Shown here one piece after another: positions 1-7,816 of a stretch of DNA of 64,000 bases (positions are counted from its first letter, which is position 1; each line of letters starts with the position of its first letter). The position numbers were made by a program, and so were the translations under genes. Under the pieces are notes generated by a model, which was not told where the DNA came from, did not search any database, and saw nothing but the letters and a program-made list of their open reading frames with translations. The stretch covers positions 62,001 through 126,000 of the forward strand of contig JAUILQ010000003.1 of the NCBI GenBank assembly GCA_030433005.1, given 5' to 3'. Source of the DNA: Alphaproteobacteria bacterium (GTDB taxonomy: Bacteria; Pseudomonadota; Alphaproteobacteria; Kiloniellales; DSM-21159).

Positions 1-1
1 G

Positions 2-883
2 CTCTATCTGTTCCACAGCTGGGCAGGGCCCTGGGCTGCGCGGGCCGCCGGCGTGCCCTACCTGCTGCGTCCCCACGGCACGCTCGACGCCAGCGTCTGG
101 CCGCGCCGGCGGCGCCTGAAGTCGGTGGTCGAGGCGCTGTTCCAGAACCGGGCGATCGAGCAGGCGGCGGCGCTGCACTACACCAGCGAGGACGAGCGGC
201 GCCTCGCCCAGCCCTATGCCCGGGGCCGGCCGTCGCTGGTCGTGCCGCTCGGCCTGACGACGGCGGACTACGCGGAGCTGCCCGCGCCCGGCGGGCTGCG
301 CGCGGCGCACCCGGAGCTCGGCGGCCGCCCGGTCCTGCTGTTCCTCGGGCGGCTCGACGCGAAGAAGGGCCTGGACCTGCTGATCCCCGCCTTCGCGCGC
401 CTGACCGCGGCCGGCGCCGACCTGCAGCTCGTGCTCGCCGGGCCGGACCGCGGCGCGCGCCCGGAGGCCGAGCGGCTGGTCGCCGAGCACGGGCTGGCCG
501 GGCGCGTGACCTTTACCGGCATGCTGCGCGGCGAGGCCAAGAAGGCGGCGCTGGGCGACGCCGCGCTCTTCGTCCTGCCGTCCTACCGCGAGAACTTCGG
601 CCTGGCGGTCGTCGAGGCGATGGCCGCCGGCCTGCCGGTACTGGTCTCGGACCAGGTCGCGATCTGGCGCGAGATCGAGGCCGACGGCGCCGGCTGGGTG
701 ACCGACACCTCGGTCGAGGGCGTCGCGGCGGCGCTGTCGGCGGCGCTGGCGGACCCGGAGGCGTTGGCCGCCCGCGGCCGCCGCGCCCGCGAGTCGGCGC
801 GCCGCCGCTTCGACTGGTCGGCCGTGACGCCGCAGCTCTGCGCCGGCTACCGGGCGGTCGTCGAGGGGGAGCTGGCGTCCTGA
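2..883 (+). CDS. Glycosyltransferase family 4 (5' truncated by window edge)
   Basis: A GT-B glycosyltransferase that transfers sugars from nucleotide donors, here probably in LPS or exopolysaccharide assembly. The frame is open back to base 2 with sensible residues (LYLFHSWAGPW) ahead of the first internal GTG at 53, so the true start lies outside the window. The C-terminal half shows the usual GT4 features: a VLLFLGRLDAKKGLDLL strand-helix and an EX7E-like stretch around SYRENFGLAVVEAMAAG, which binds the donor phosphate. The stop TGA overlaps the ATG of the following glycosyltransferase by one base, so they are translated as a unit. The substrate cannot be predicted. Confidence 0.88.
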   Translation, partial: LYLFHSWAGPWAARAAGVPYLLRPHGTLDASVWPRRRRLKSVVEALFQNRAIEQAAALHYTSEDERRLAQPYARGRPSLVVPLGLTTADYAELPAPGGLRAAHPELGGRPVLLFLGRLDAKKGLDLLIPAFARLTAAGADLQLVLAGPDRGARPEAERLVAEHGLAGRVTFTGMLRGEAKKAALGDAALFVLPSYRENFGLAVVEAMAAGLPVLVSDQVAIWREIEADGAGWVTDTSVEGVAAALSAALADPEALAARGRRARESARRRFDWSAVTPQLCAGYRAVVEGELAS

Positions 884-1758
884 TGGCGGACTCCGGCCGC
901 CCGTCGCCGCCATCGCGCGCGCGCCTGTCGGTGGTCGTGCTGACCTTCGACGCCGAGGCCACGCTGGCGCGCACGCTGGCCAGCGTCGCCGGCCTCGCCG
1001 ACGAGGTCTTCTGCGTCGACTCGGGCAGCCGGGACCGCACCCTGGAGATCGCGCGTTCGGCCGGCGCCACGGTGGTCGAGCATCCCTTCGAGCACTACGG
1101 GGCGCAGCGCAACTGGGCGATCGACAGCCTGCCGCTGGCCGGGGCCTGGGAGCTGCACCTCGACGCCGACGAGCGGCTGTCGCCGGAACTGGCCGAGGAG
1201 ATCCGGCAGGTCCTGGGCGCGGCGCCCGAGGACCTCGCCGGCCTCTACCTGCCGCGGCTCGTCCACTTCCACGGCCAGCCGCTGCGGCACGGCGGCATGT
1301 GGCCGATCTACCACCTGCGCCTGTTCCGGCGCGGCCGGGGGCGTTGCGAGGACCGGCTCTACGATCAGCACTTCTACGTCGAGGGCCGCACCGAGCGGCT
1401 GAGCGCGCCGATGATCGACGACATGCGCGGCTCCTTCGCGGTCTGGAAGGCCCGGCACCGGCGCTGGGCGCGGCTGGAGGCCGAGCAGCTGGCGCGCGGG
1501 CCTGCGCCGCAGCCCGGCGTGATCGCCGGCCGCTTCGGCGGCAGCCCGGTCGAGGCCAAGCGCGCGCTGCGCCGCCTCTACGAGCGGCTGCCGCCCTTCG
1601 TGCGGCCGCTGCTGCTGTTCGGCTACCGCTTCCTCCTGCGCGGCGGCTTCCTCGACGGCCGGCAGGGCTGGCGCTTCTACTGGCACCAGACGCTCTGCTT
1701 CCGCCTGCTCATCGACTGGCACCTGCTGCGCCTGAAGCTGGCGCGGCGGCGCGGGTGA
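883..1758 (+). CDS. Glycosyltransferase family 2 (WaaE/KdtX-like)
   Basis: A GT-A fold family 2 glycosyltransferase of 291 aa. The N-terminal LSVVVLTFDAEATLART strand and the LDADE motif (metal/nucleotide-sugar binding) are clear, and the C-terminal Trp/Arg-rich amphipathic region resembles WaaE-type LPS core glucosyltransferases, which suggests a membrane-associated LPS core enzyme. It overlaps the preceding GT4 by one base. Its 3' end overlaps the convergent FkbM methyltransferase by 50 bp. Exact sugar and acceptor are unknown; WaaE-likeness is inference from overall layout, and the GT2 assignment is firm. Confidence 0.87.
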   Translation: MADSGRPSPPSRARLSVVVLTFDAEATLARTLASVAGLADEVFCVDSGSRDRTLEIARSAGATVVEHPFEHYGAQRNWAIDSLPLAGAWELHLDADERLSPELAEEIRQVLGAAPEDLAGLYLPRLVHFHGQPLRHGGMWPIYHLRLFRRGRGRCEDRLYDQHFYVEGRTERLSAPMIDDMRGSFAVWKARHRRWARLEAEQLARGPAPQPGVIAGRFGGSPVEAKRALRRLYERLPPFVRPLLLFGYRFLLRGGFLDGRQGWRFYWHQTLCFRLLIDWHLLRLKLARRRG

Positions 1759-2458
1759 ACAGCAGATCGGCCTGGATCGGCTCGCCCGCCGGGCCCCTGA
1801 ACAGGTTGTGGCGGCCGACCAGCTCGAAGCCGCGCGCGGCGAGCCAGGCTTCGACCTCGCCGGCCAGGGCCTGGCCCTCGTAGAGCTCGACGTAGGAGCA
1901 CTCGACATAGACCCAGCCGACCGCCGCCAGGCGACTCTCGCAGCCGCGCAGCGCCTCCAGCTCGAAGCCCTGGACGTCGAGCTTCAGCAGGCAGGGCGCC
2001 GGCGGCGGATCGGGCAGCAGCGCCTCGAGCGGCGCCACCCGGACCTCGGTCCGGCCGGCCTCGGCGGTGCTCGGAAAGACCTCCACCTGGCGGGCGCCGA
2101 TCGGCAGCAGGGAAGAGGAGTCCTCGCGCGCCGAGACGTGCATCGCCGTGCGCCGGTCGCTCGGGCCGACGGCGGCCTCGACGAGCGCGACGGCCGGGTC
2201 GCCGGCGAACAGGCGCCGGAAGCGCGCGGCCGGGGCCGGCAGCGGCTCGAAGGCGGTGACCGGCGCCGCCGGAAAAAGGCTGCGCGCGAGCAGCGTGAAC
2301 TGCCCCTTGTTGGCGCCGACGTCGAGCACCGAGGCGGGGGTGAGGCCGGACAGGGCCGCCTCGTGCTCGAGGGTCATGGCGACGCCGCGGCGCAGCCCGC
2401 GGCGGCCCTGCCGGGAGGCGAGGAGGCGCAGCAGCTTGGCCAGCTGGCGGCCCTTCAC
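1709..2458 (-). CDS. FkbM family SAM-dependent methyltransferase
   Basis: A 249-aa methyltransferase. The SAM-binding loop VLDVGANKGQFTLLA and the later LLKLDVQGFELEALRG motif are diagnostic of the FkbM family, which O-methylates sugars or other small acceptors. I place the start at the GTG at 2458 because it overlaps the upstream glycosyltransferase stop as GTGA, the usual translational-coupling arrangement. With that glycosyltransferase it forms a two-gene leftward operon, which suggests methylation of a polysaccharide or LPS sugar. Tail-to-tail overlap of 50 bp with the rightward GT2 gene is unusual but both frames are well supported. Confidence 0.88.
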   Translation of the reverse strand: MKGRQLAKLLRLLASRQGRRGLRRGVAMTLEHEAALSGLTPASVLDVGANKGQFTLLARSLFPAAPVTAFEPLPAPAARFRRLFAGDPAVALVEAAVGPSDRRTAMHVSAREDSSSLLPIGARQVEVFPSTAEAGRTEVRVAPLEALLPDPPPAPCLLKLDVQGFELEALRGCESRLAAVGWVYVECSYVELYEGQALAGEVEAWLAARGFELVGRHNLFRGPAGEPIQADLLFTRAAAPASGAAGASR

Positions 2459-3651
2459 GCCGGCTCGTCCTGCAGCAGCGCCAGGAAGCGGGGGCCGATC
2501 CGCTCGATGTCGAAGGTCCGCTCGGCGTAGGCGCGGCCGGCCGCGCCGAGCCGGGCGCGCAGCGCGGGGTCGCCGCGAAGCCGCCGGGCGCCGGCCACGA
2601 AGCCCTCGGCGTCGCCCGGCGCCACGCAGAGGCCGGCGCCGGCCCGGGCGACGGTCCGGGCGGCCAGGTTCTCCGGCGGCATGGCGGCCAGGACCGGCCG
2701 GGCGGTGCAGAGGCTGGTCAGCACCTTCGAGGGCACGGCGAAGATGCCGGCCTCGGGCTCCAGGATCGCCAGCAGCACGTCGGCGCTGCCCAGCACCTCC
2801 GGGAGGCGCTCGTAGGGCTGCCAGTCGAGCAGCAGCAGGTTGTCCAGGCCTTCCGCCGAACGCGCGGCCTCCAGGTAGTCCCGGCCCGGGCCTTCCGAAG
2901 CGACCACGACGCGGACCTCCGGATCGCCGCGGAAGGCGCGGGCCAGCGCGGCGAGCAGGTCGGGGTTGTGCTTGAGGCCGAGCGTGCCGGCGTAGAGCAG
3001 CACGAGCTTGCCCTGGAGACCCTGCTCGTCGGACCAGGCGTTGTCGCGCGGCCGCTGCGGCACCTCGCCGAGCGGCGCCCAATTCTCGATCACCGCGATG
3101 CGACGCGGCTCGATGCCCCGCCGCTCGAGGATCGGCCGGAAGTCCTCGGTGATCGCCACGACCGCGCTGCTGCGGCGCAGCACCGAGGCGTCGAAGGCCC
3201 GCACTGCGGGGCCCAGCAGGCTGCCGAGCAGGCGGCTGCGCCGCTTGAGGTAGCGTACCGTGGCATCGGCGTAGAGATCCTGCAGCCAGAACACGAAGGG
3301 CCGCCCGCGGCGCCGGCACTGCTGCTGCAGAGGGCGCTGGATCTGCGCCGAGCAGTTGCCGGAAAGCACCGCGTCGGGCGCGAAGTCGGCGGCGCGCTCG
3401 GCCAGCGCGCGGCTGTAGGCGCGGTCCTGGCCGACGCGCCGCAGCAGGTCGTACTTGGCGAGCGGCGTCGGGTCGCCGACCGCCTCGACGGAGAAGCCGG
3501 GCGGGTCCTCGGCGCGCTTCTGCACCGCGCCGTGCGGCGTCGAGAAGCCGGCGGAGTAGAGATGCAGCGTCTCGTGGCCCTGGCGGGCCAGCCAGCGGGA
3601 GAGCTCGAGCTGGAAGGGATGGCCCGGGTAGTCGTGAACCAGTATGCGCAT
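2455..3651 (-). CDS. Glycosyltransferase family 4 (WcaI-like)
   Basis: A 398-aa GT-B glycosyltransferase. The N-terminal MRILVHDYPGHPFQLELSRW segment and the mid-protein KLVLLYAGTLGLKHNPDLL segment match the WcaI/WbuB-like subgroup of GT4 used in capsule and O-antigen synthesis. The start at 3651 is preceded by a CGAGGGACG Shine-Dalgarno-like stretch. It is followed by the FkbM methyltransferase with a 4-bp overlap. It is divergent from gmhA-hldE, so this locus gathers envelope carbohydrate genes. The acceptor is unknown. Confidence 0.87.
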   Translation of the reverse strand: MRILVHDYPGHPFQLELSRWLARQGHETLHLYSAGFSTPHGAVQKRAEDPPGFSVEAVGDPTPLAKYDLLRRVGQDRAYSRALAERAADFAPDAVLSGNCSAQIQRPLQQQCRRRGRPFVFWLQDLYADATVRYLKRRSRLLGSLLGPAVRAFDASVLRRSSAVVAITEDFRPILERRGIEPRRIAVIENWAPLGEVPQRPRDNAWSDEQGLQGKLVLLYAGTLGLKHNPDLLAALARAFRGDPEVRVVVASEGPGRDYLEAARSAEGLDNLLLLDWQPYERLPEVLGSADVLLAILEPEAGIFAVPSKVLTSLCTARPVLAAMPPENLAARTVARAGAGLCVAPGDAEGFVAGARRLRGDPALRARLGAAGRAYAERTFDIERIGPRFLALLQDEPA

Positions 3652-3801
3652 CGTCCCTCGCTGCTCGGCGCCGCGGCCGGGGGCTCTATAGCACGGCCCC
3701 GGATCGGCCACGAACCGCTCAGCTTTGCCTTGCCAAGGGACCGGGGCATCGGGTAGCGATCTCGCCCGCAGCGACCACGGCAGCAGGCGGATCTCCTTCC
3801 C

Positions 3802-4407
3802 GTGTCCACCACGACGTCCTTCGACTTCGACCGCTACCTGGCCACGGAGCTGGAGGAGCACGCGGCGGTCTTCGCGGCGACCCGCGACGTCGCCGCCGAG
3901 CCGATGAACCGCCTGCTCGACCTCTGCGAGGAGTCGCTCGGCAAGGGCGGCAAGCTGCTGTTCTTCGGCAATGGCGGCTCGGCCGGCGACGCGCAGCACC
4001 TGGCGACCGAACTGACCGTGCGCTACCGCCGCAACCGGCCGGCCCTGCCGGCCCTGGCGCTGACCGTCGACAGCTCGACCCTGACGGCGATCGGCAACGA
4101 CCTCGGCTTCGACGAGCTCTTCGCGCGCCAGATCGAGGCGATCGGGCGCGAGGGCGACGTCGTGATCGGCATCTCGACCTCCGGGCGCAGCGCCAACGTG
4201 CTGGCCGGGCTCAAGGCCGCCCGCGCGCGCGGCCTGGTCGCGGCCGGCTTCACCGGCTACGGCGGCGCCATGGCGGAGTTCGCCGAGCCGCTGATCCGCG
4301 TGCCGAGCGACAATCCGGCGCGCATCCAGGAGATGCACATCATGCTCGGGCAGATCCTCTGCGGCGGCCTCGAGCGCCGTCTCGGCCTGGTGGAGGACGA
4401 GACATGA
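3802..4407 (+). CDS. gmhA: Sedoheptulose 7-phosphate isomerase GmhA
   Basis: Cytoplasmic SIS-domain isomerase that turns sedoheptulose 7-phosphate into D-glycero-D-manno-heptose 7-phosphate, the first step to ADP-heptose for the LPS inner core. At 201 aa it is of usual length. The phosphosugar-binding motifs FFGNGGSAGDAQHLATEL and VVIGISTSGRSANVLAGL are intact. The start is a GTG; no better upstream ATG is in frame. The stop overlaps the hldE start as ATGA, so the two heptose enzymes are translationally coupled. Confidence 0.93.
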   Translation: MSTTTSFDFDRYLATELEEHAAVFAATRDVAAEPMNRLLDLCEESLGKGGKLLFFGNGGSAGDAQHLATELTVRYRRNRPALPALALTVDSSTLTAIGNDLGFDELFARQIEAIGREGDVVIGISTSGRSANVLAGLKAARARGLVAAGFTGYGGAMAEFAEPLIRVPSDNPARIQEMHIMLGQILCGGLERRLGLVEDET

Positions 4408-5909
4408 GCGCTGCGCCCGAGGCCGGCGGCGAAGGGGCGCCGGCGGTGCCGCCGGCCGGCGACCTCTCGGCGCTGCTCGAGGCGATGATCGAGGCGCCGG
4501 TGCTGGTCATGGGCGACGCCATGCTCGACCGCTTCGTCGAGGGGCGGGTCGAGCGGATCTCGCCGGAGGGGCCGATTCCGGTGCTGCGCATCGAGCGCGA
4601 GACGGCGACCCTGGGCGGCGCCGGCAACGTGCTGCGCAACCTGGCCGCCCTGGGTCTGGCGCCGCGCTTCCTGACCGCCGTCGGCAACGACGCCGCCGGT
4701 CGCGACATCCAGCGACTGACCGGCGAGATCCTGGGCGGCGGCGCGCGCCTGCTCGTCGACCCGACGATCCAGACGACGATCAAGGAGCGCTTCCTGGCCG
4801 GCGGCCACCAGCTGCTGCGCGCCGACCGCGAGGCCGACCAGCTCGCCAAGCCGGCGATCGTGGAGACGCTGCTGGAGCTCGCCGAGGGCGAGCTCGGCGG
4901 CGTGCGGGCGCTGCTGCTGTCGGACTACGGCAAGGGCATGCTGCGCCACGAGCGGCTGCCGCGCCTGATCGCCGCCGCCCGCGCGGCCGGCCTGCCGGTG
5001 GTCATCGACCCCAAGGGCCGGGACTACAGCCTCTACCGAGGCGCCTCCTTCGTCACGCCGAACCGGCGCGAGCTGCAGGAAGCCAGCGGCCTGGTGGTCG
5101 GTGAGATCGACCAGGTGGTCACCGCCTGCCGGCGGATCATCGAGGATCACGGCATCGACGCGGTGCTGGCGACGCTCAGCGAGCAGGGCTTGGTGCTGGT
5201 CCGCCGCGACGGCGACAGCGTCCACCTGCCGGCCGAGGCGCGGGAGGTCTTCGACGTCTCGGGGGCCGGGGACACCGTGGTCGCCGCCTTCGGCGCGGCG
5301 CTGGCCGCTGGCGCCACGCCCGAGGCCGCCGCCCAGCTGGCCAACGTCGCCGCCGGCGTCGTCGTCGGCAAGCGCGGCACCGCCGTGGTCTATCCCGCCG
5401 AGATTCTGCGCGCGGCCCAGGCGCAGCGCCTGCACGGCGCCGAGCTCAAGGTGGTCGACGCCCGCACCGCGGCGCAGGAGGCGAGCGACTGGCGGCGCGC
5501 CGGCCTCAAGGTCGGCTTCACCAACGGCTGCTTCGACCTGCTGCACCCCGGCCACATCCATCTGGTGAGCCAGGCCCGCGCGGCCTGCGACCGCCTGATC
5601 GTCGGGCTCAACAGCGACGCCTCGGTCAGGCGCCTCAAGGGCGAGAGCCGGCCGGTGCAGGACGAGGCCTCGCGCGCCGCGGTGCTGGCCTCGCTCGCCG
5701 GCATCGACCGGGTCGTGGTGTTCGGCGAGGACACGCCGCTCGAGCTGATCGAGGCGCTGCGCCCGGACGTGCTGGTCAAGGGCGCCGACTACAGCCTCGA
5801 GCAGGTCGTCGGCCGCGACCAGGTCGAGAGCTGGGGCGGCCGGGTCGTGCTGGCCGACCTCAAGCAGGGCCACTCGACCAGCGCGACGATCCGCAAGCTC
5901 GCCGGCTGA
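4404..5909 (+). CDS. hldE: Bifunctional heptose 7-phosphate kinase / heptose 1-phosphate adenylyltransferase HldE
   Basis: Phosphorylates heptose 7-phosphate at C1 and, through its second domain, makes ADP-heptose. The N-terminal ribokinase-type domain (about residues 25-330) has the GGAGNVLRN substrate loop and the DVSGAGDTVVAAF anion-hole/catalytic motif. The C-terminal nucleotidyltransferase domain (about 365-501) opens with FTNGCFDLLHPGHIHL, carrying the HxGH nucleotide-binding signature. Length 501 aa fits fused HldE. It forms an operon with gmhA; the intermediate phosphatase GmhB is not in the window. Confidence 0.95.
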   Translation: MSAAPEAGGEGAPAVPPAGDLSALLEAMIEAPVLVMGDAMLDRFVEGRVERISPEGPIPVLRIERETATLGGAGNVLRNLAALGLAPRFLTAVGNDAAGRDIQRLTGEILGGGARLLVDPTIQTTIKERFLAGGHQLLRADREADQLAKPAIVETLLELAEGELGGVRALLLSDYGKGMLRHERLPRLIAAARAAGLPVVIDPKGRDYSLYRGASFVTPNRRELQEASGLVVGEIDQVVTACRRIIEDHGIDAVLATLSEQGLVLVRRDGDSVHLPAEAREVFDVSGAGDTVVAAFGAALAAGATPEAAAQLANVAAGVVVGKRGTAVVYPAEILRAAQAQRLHGAELKVVDARTAAQEASDWRRAGLKVGFTNGCFDLLHPGHIHLVSQARAACDRLIVGLNSDASVRRLKGESRPVQDEASRAAVLASLAGIDRVVVFGEDTPLELIEALRPDVLVKGADYSLEQVVGRDQVESWGGRVVLADLKQGHSTSATIRKLAG

Positions 5910-5926
5910 TCGCGGCGGGGCCGCGC

Positions 5927-6427
5927 TCAGGCGGGCGACTCCGCGGCGGCCGCCTGAGGATCGAGAAGCAGCCGGAGGCGCCTGGCCGCAACCAGCCCGA
6001 ATCGCAGCGTCAGCGCCTTGCGCCGCGCCGCCGACAGCGGCCGGTGCGGCGCCTCGCGCAGGATCTCGGCGTCGTAGCCGTCGGCCAGGATCAGCCCCTG
6101 GTCCTCGGGCAGCACCTCGAGCGGGAAGCCGCGCGGCACGGCGAAGTAGTAGCGCTCGCAGTAGCCCAGGTAGTCCGCCCACTTGCCGTCGGCGCGGAAG
6201 TCGGCGAGGCAGCTCTTGATCTCCACGATGGCGAGCTCGCCCGCCGGTCCGAGCGCCAGGATGTCGGCACGCCGGCCGGTGGCCAGCACGAACTCGGTGA
6301 GCGCGGCGTGGCCGAGCTGGTCGAGCCGGCGGCAGACCCCGCGCGCGACCTGCCGGGCGATCGGGTCGTCGGGGGCCTCGGGCACCACCGACGGGGGCGG
6401 TGCCGCGGCCGCGATTGCACTTGTCAT
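5927..6427 (-). CDS. mmcB: MmcB family DNA repair protein
   Basis: A 166-aa protein of the alphaproteobacterial MmcB family (DUF1052), linked in Caulobacter to mitomycin-C damage repair. The pattern RRADILALGPAGELAIVEIK followed by Ser is the D-x(n)-ExK core of a PD-(D/E)XK nuclease fold, and the KWADYLGYCERYYFAVP stretch is highly typical of the family. The start has a GAAGG ribosome site just upstream. I looked for a GTTC-N7-GTTC LexA box in the short upstream region and did not see one. It is convergent with hldE and divergent from the Tat microprotein. Confidence 0.85.
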   Translation of the reverse strand: MTSAIAAAAPPPSVVPEAPDDPIARQVARGVCRRLDQLGHAALTEFVLATGRRADILALGPAGELAIVEIKSCLADFRADGKWADYLGYCERYYFAVPRGFPLEVLPEDQGLILADGYDAEILREAPHRPLSAARRKALTLRFGLVAARRLRLLLDPQAAAAESPA

Positions 6428-6487
6428 TTACCTTCTGCTTACATAATTTGAGGTATGCGAGGGAGAGCCTCCCAGGAGCATGGTGGA

Positions 6488-6766
6488 ATGAGCGAGCGCC
6501 AAAATCCAGGTTGCGGCGGCCCGACCGGCGACGATGCCGGGCGCGGCCGTCTGTCTCGTCGCGCCGCGCTCGCGCGCCTCGGCCTGGCCGGGGCCGTCGC
6601 CTACAGCGTGCCGACCCTGGTGCGCATCGACCGCTCCGCCAACGCCCAGATCCTGCCGACCCCCTGCAAGCCGCCGGGCCGGCCCGGCGGCGGCGGCAAT
6701 CCGAACCACTGTCCGCCGGGCCACGGCTCGCCGGGCGGCGGGCCACCGGGCGGCGGTCCGGGCTGA
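6488..6766 (+). CDS. Small Tat-exported Gly/Pro-rich protein, copy 1
   Basis: Not a family I can name. The 92-aa product has a twin-arginine leader: [19 protein letters not shown] (RR at 24-25) then a likely cleavage near RSANA|Q (about 53). The mature part is only about 40 residues, almost all Gly/Pro, with one Cys in ILPTPC and one in an HCPPGH motif. I chose ATG 6488 over an in-frame ATG at 6455 because AGGAG lies about 9 bases upstream of 6488 and the resulting length matches the paralogue. The next gene is a near-copy, so this is a local tandem duplication. Two Cys plus His suggests a disulfide or metal ligand in the periplasm; that is inference. Confidence 0.75.
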   Translation: MSERQNPGCGGPTGDDAGRGRLSRRAALARLGLAGAVAYSVPTLVRIDRSANAQILPTPCKPPGRPGGGGNPNHCPPGHGSPGGGPPGGGPG

Positions 6767-6879
6767 CCGACCGTCAGCCGGGCGCTCTGGCCCTCGCCGT
6801 GGAAATGGCTGTACCCGCTGCTTAAGTGAATCGTAAGCTGGTGGCCGCAAGGTCGTCGGAACGTTTTCGCTGCAGAGGG

Positions 6880-6895
6880 CCGTTCGACCGAACGG
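6880..6895. repeat. Inverted repeat just upstream of Tat microprotein copy 2
   Basis: CCGTTCG-AC-CGAACGG: perfect 7-bp arms with a 2-bp centre, ending about 9 bases before the ATG at 6905. It could be an operator or a small leader hairpin that covers the ribosome site. No equivalent was seen ahead of copy 1. Function unproven. Confidence 0.5.
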
Positions 6896-6904
6896 CAGTC
6901 GGCC

Positions 6905-7219
6905 ATGGAAGACCGCGACGCATCGCACGAGGGATCAGGGTCGCCCCGCAGATCCGGCCTGTCGCGCCGAGCCGCGCTGGCGCGTCTCGGCTTGGCCGGG
7001 GCGGTCGCCTACAGCGCGCCGACCCTGGTGCGCATCGACCGCTCCGCCAACGCGCAGATCCTGCCCACGCCCTGTCGTCCGCCGGGCCAGATCGGCTCGC
7101 CGAGCGGCGGCCCCTCGCCGGGCAACCCGGTGCATTGCCCGCCGGGCCACACCGGCTCGCCGAGCGGCGGCCCGCCGGGCAACAGCCCGTGGGGCGGCCC
7201 GCCGGGTCTGGGCGGCTGA
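6905..7219 (+). CDS. Small Tat-exported Gly/Pro-rich protein, copy 2
   Basis: A 104-aa paralogue of the gene at 6488. The Tat leader ([20 protein letters not shown] at 21-22) and the following PTLVRIDRSANAQILPTPC block are nearly identical between the copies, while the short N-termini and Gly/Pro tails have diverged. The mature part has two similar GSPSGGP segments and keeps the HCPPGH motif. The conserved Cys and HCPPGH against a freely varying tail suggest those residues matter. No function can be assigned. The start has only a weak ribosome site; it is chosen by analogy with copy 1. Confidence 0.73.
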   Translation: MEDRDASHEGSGSPRRSGLSRRAALARLGLAGAVAYSAPTLVRIDRSANAQILPTPCRPPGQIGSPSGGPSPGNPVHCPPGHTGSPSGGPPGNSPWGGPPGLGG

Positions 7220-7288
7220 GGCCGCAGAGGTCGGAGGAAGCGGGCGAGGTCGATTCGCGAAGCGGCGGCCCGGCGAAGGGGCGGGCGG

Positions 7289-7780
7289 TCAGCCGCCGAA
7301 CAGGAAGCCGAGCTGGGCCTTCAGGCCGTCCCAGAAGCCGTGGACGCCGCCGTCGAACACGAGGTCGGCGCCGACCGCGGTCTTCAGGGCGTAGAGCATG
7401 GCGAGCAGCGGCAGGGCCAGCAGCAGGGCGGTCAGCGTGTAGATGACGACGGTGGTGGTCCGCGAGACCACGCCCTCTGCGCGCAGGCGCTCCAGGGTGC
7501 GCCGCTCGTGACCGAGCAGCAGCACCAGGTAGTAGCGGCGCCGGCCGATCGGCAGCGAGTGCCGGAAGTCGACGACGTGGTTGCCCTGGCTGCGGTCGCC
7601 GAACATCTGCTTGAGCGCGATGCGCTGTTCCGGCGTGAAGCTGGCCGCGACCTTCAGGTCGATGCGCTGGAAGTACTGGGCCAGGAAGGCGTCGCCCTCG
7701 GCCAGCAGCCATGCACGGTGCGCTCGCGAGCGCAGCGAGTGGACCGGCTGGGAGGGCAGTTTGCGCAGGGCTTCCGACAT
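7289..7780 (-). CDS. Conserved hypothetical membrane protein
   Basis: A 163-aa protein that I do not recognise by function. The N-terminal two thirds are soluble and charged (for example FRHSLPIGRRRYYLVLLLGHERR). One strongly hydrophobic segment follows (about residues 110-133), then a short Gly-rich tail. Codon use resembles its neighbours. It lies downstream of, and codirectional with, the MFS transporter, 36 bp away, so the two may be co-transcribed. It may be a small inner-membrane protein with a cytoplasmic head. Confidence 0.7.
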   Translation of the reverse strand: MSEALRKLPSQPVHSLRSRAHRAWLLAEGDAFLAQYFQRIDLKVAASFTPEQRIALKQMFGDRSQGNHVVDFRHSLPIGRRRYYLVLLLGHERRTLERLRAEGVVSRTTTVVIYTLTALLLALPLLAMLYALKTAVGADLVFDGGVHGFWDGLKAQLGFLFGG

Positions 7781-7816
7781 GCCGCCGAGAGTGCCCCGCG
7801 AGGCTTTGCCAAAGGG

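Noticed and set aside
6428-6487. LexA box controlling mmcB
   Set aside because: No GTTC-N7-GTTC or close variant is visible in the short region upstream of the mmcB start.
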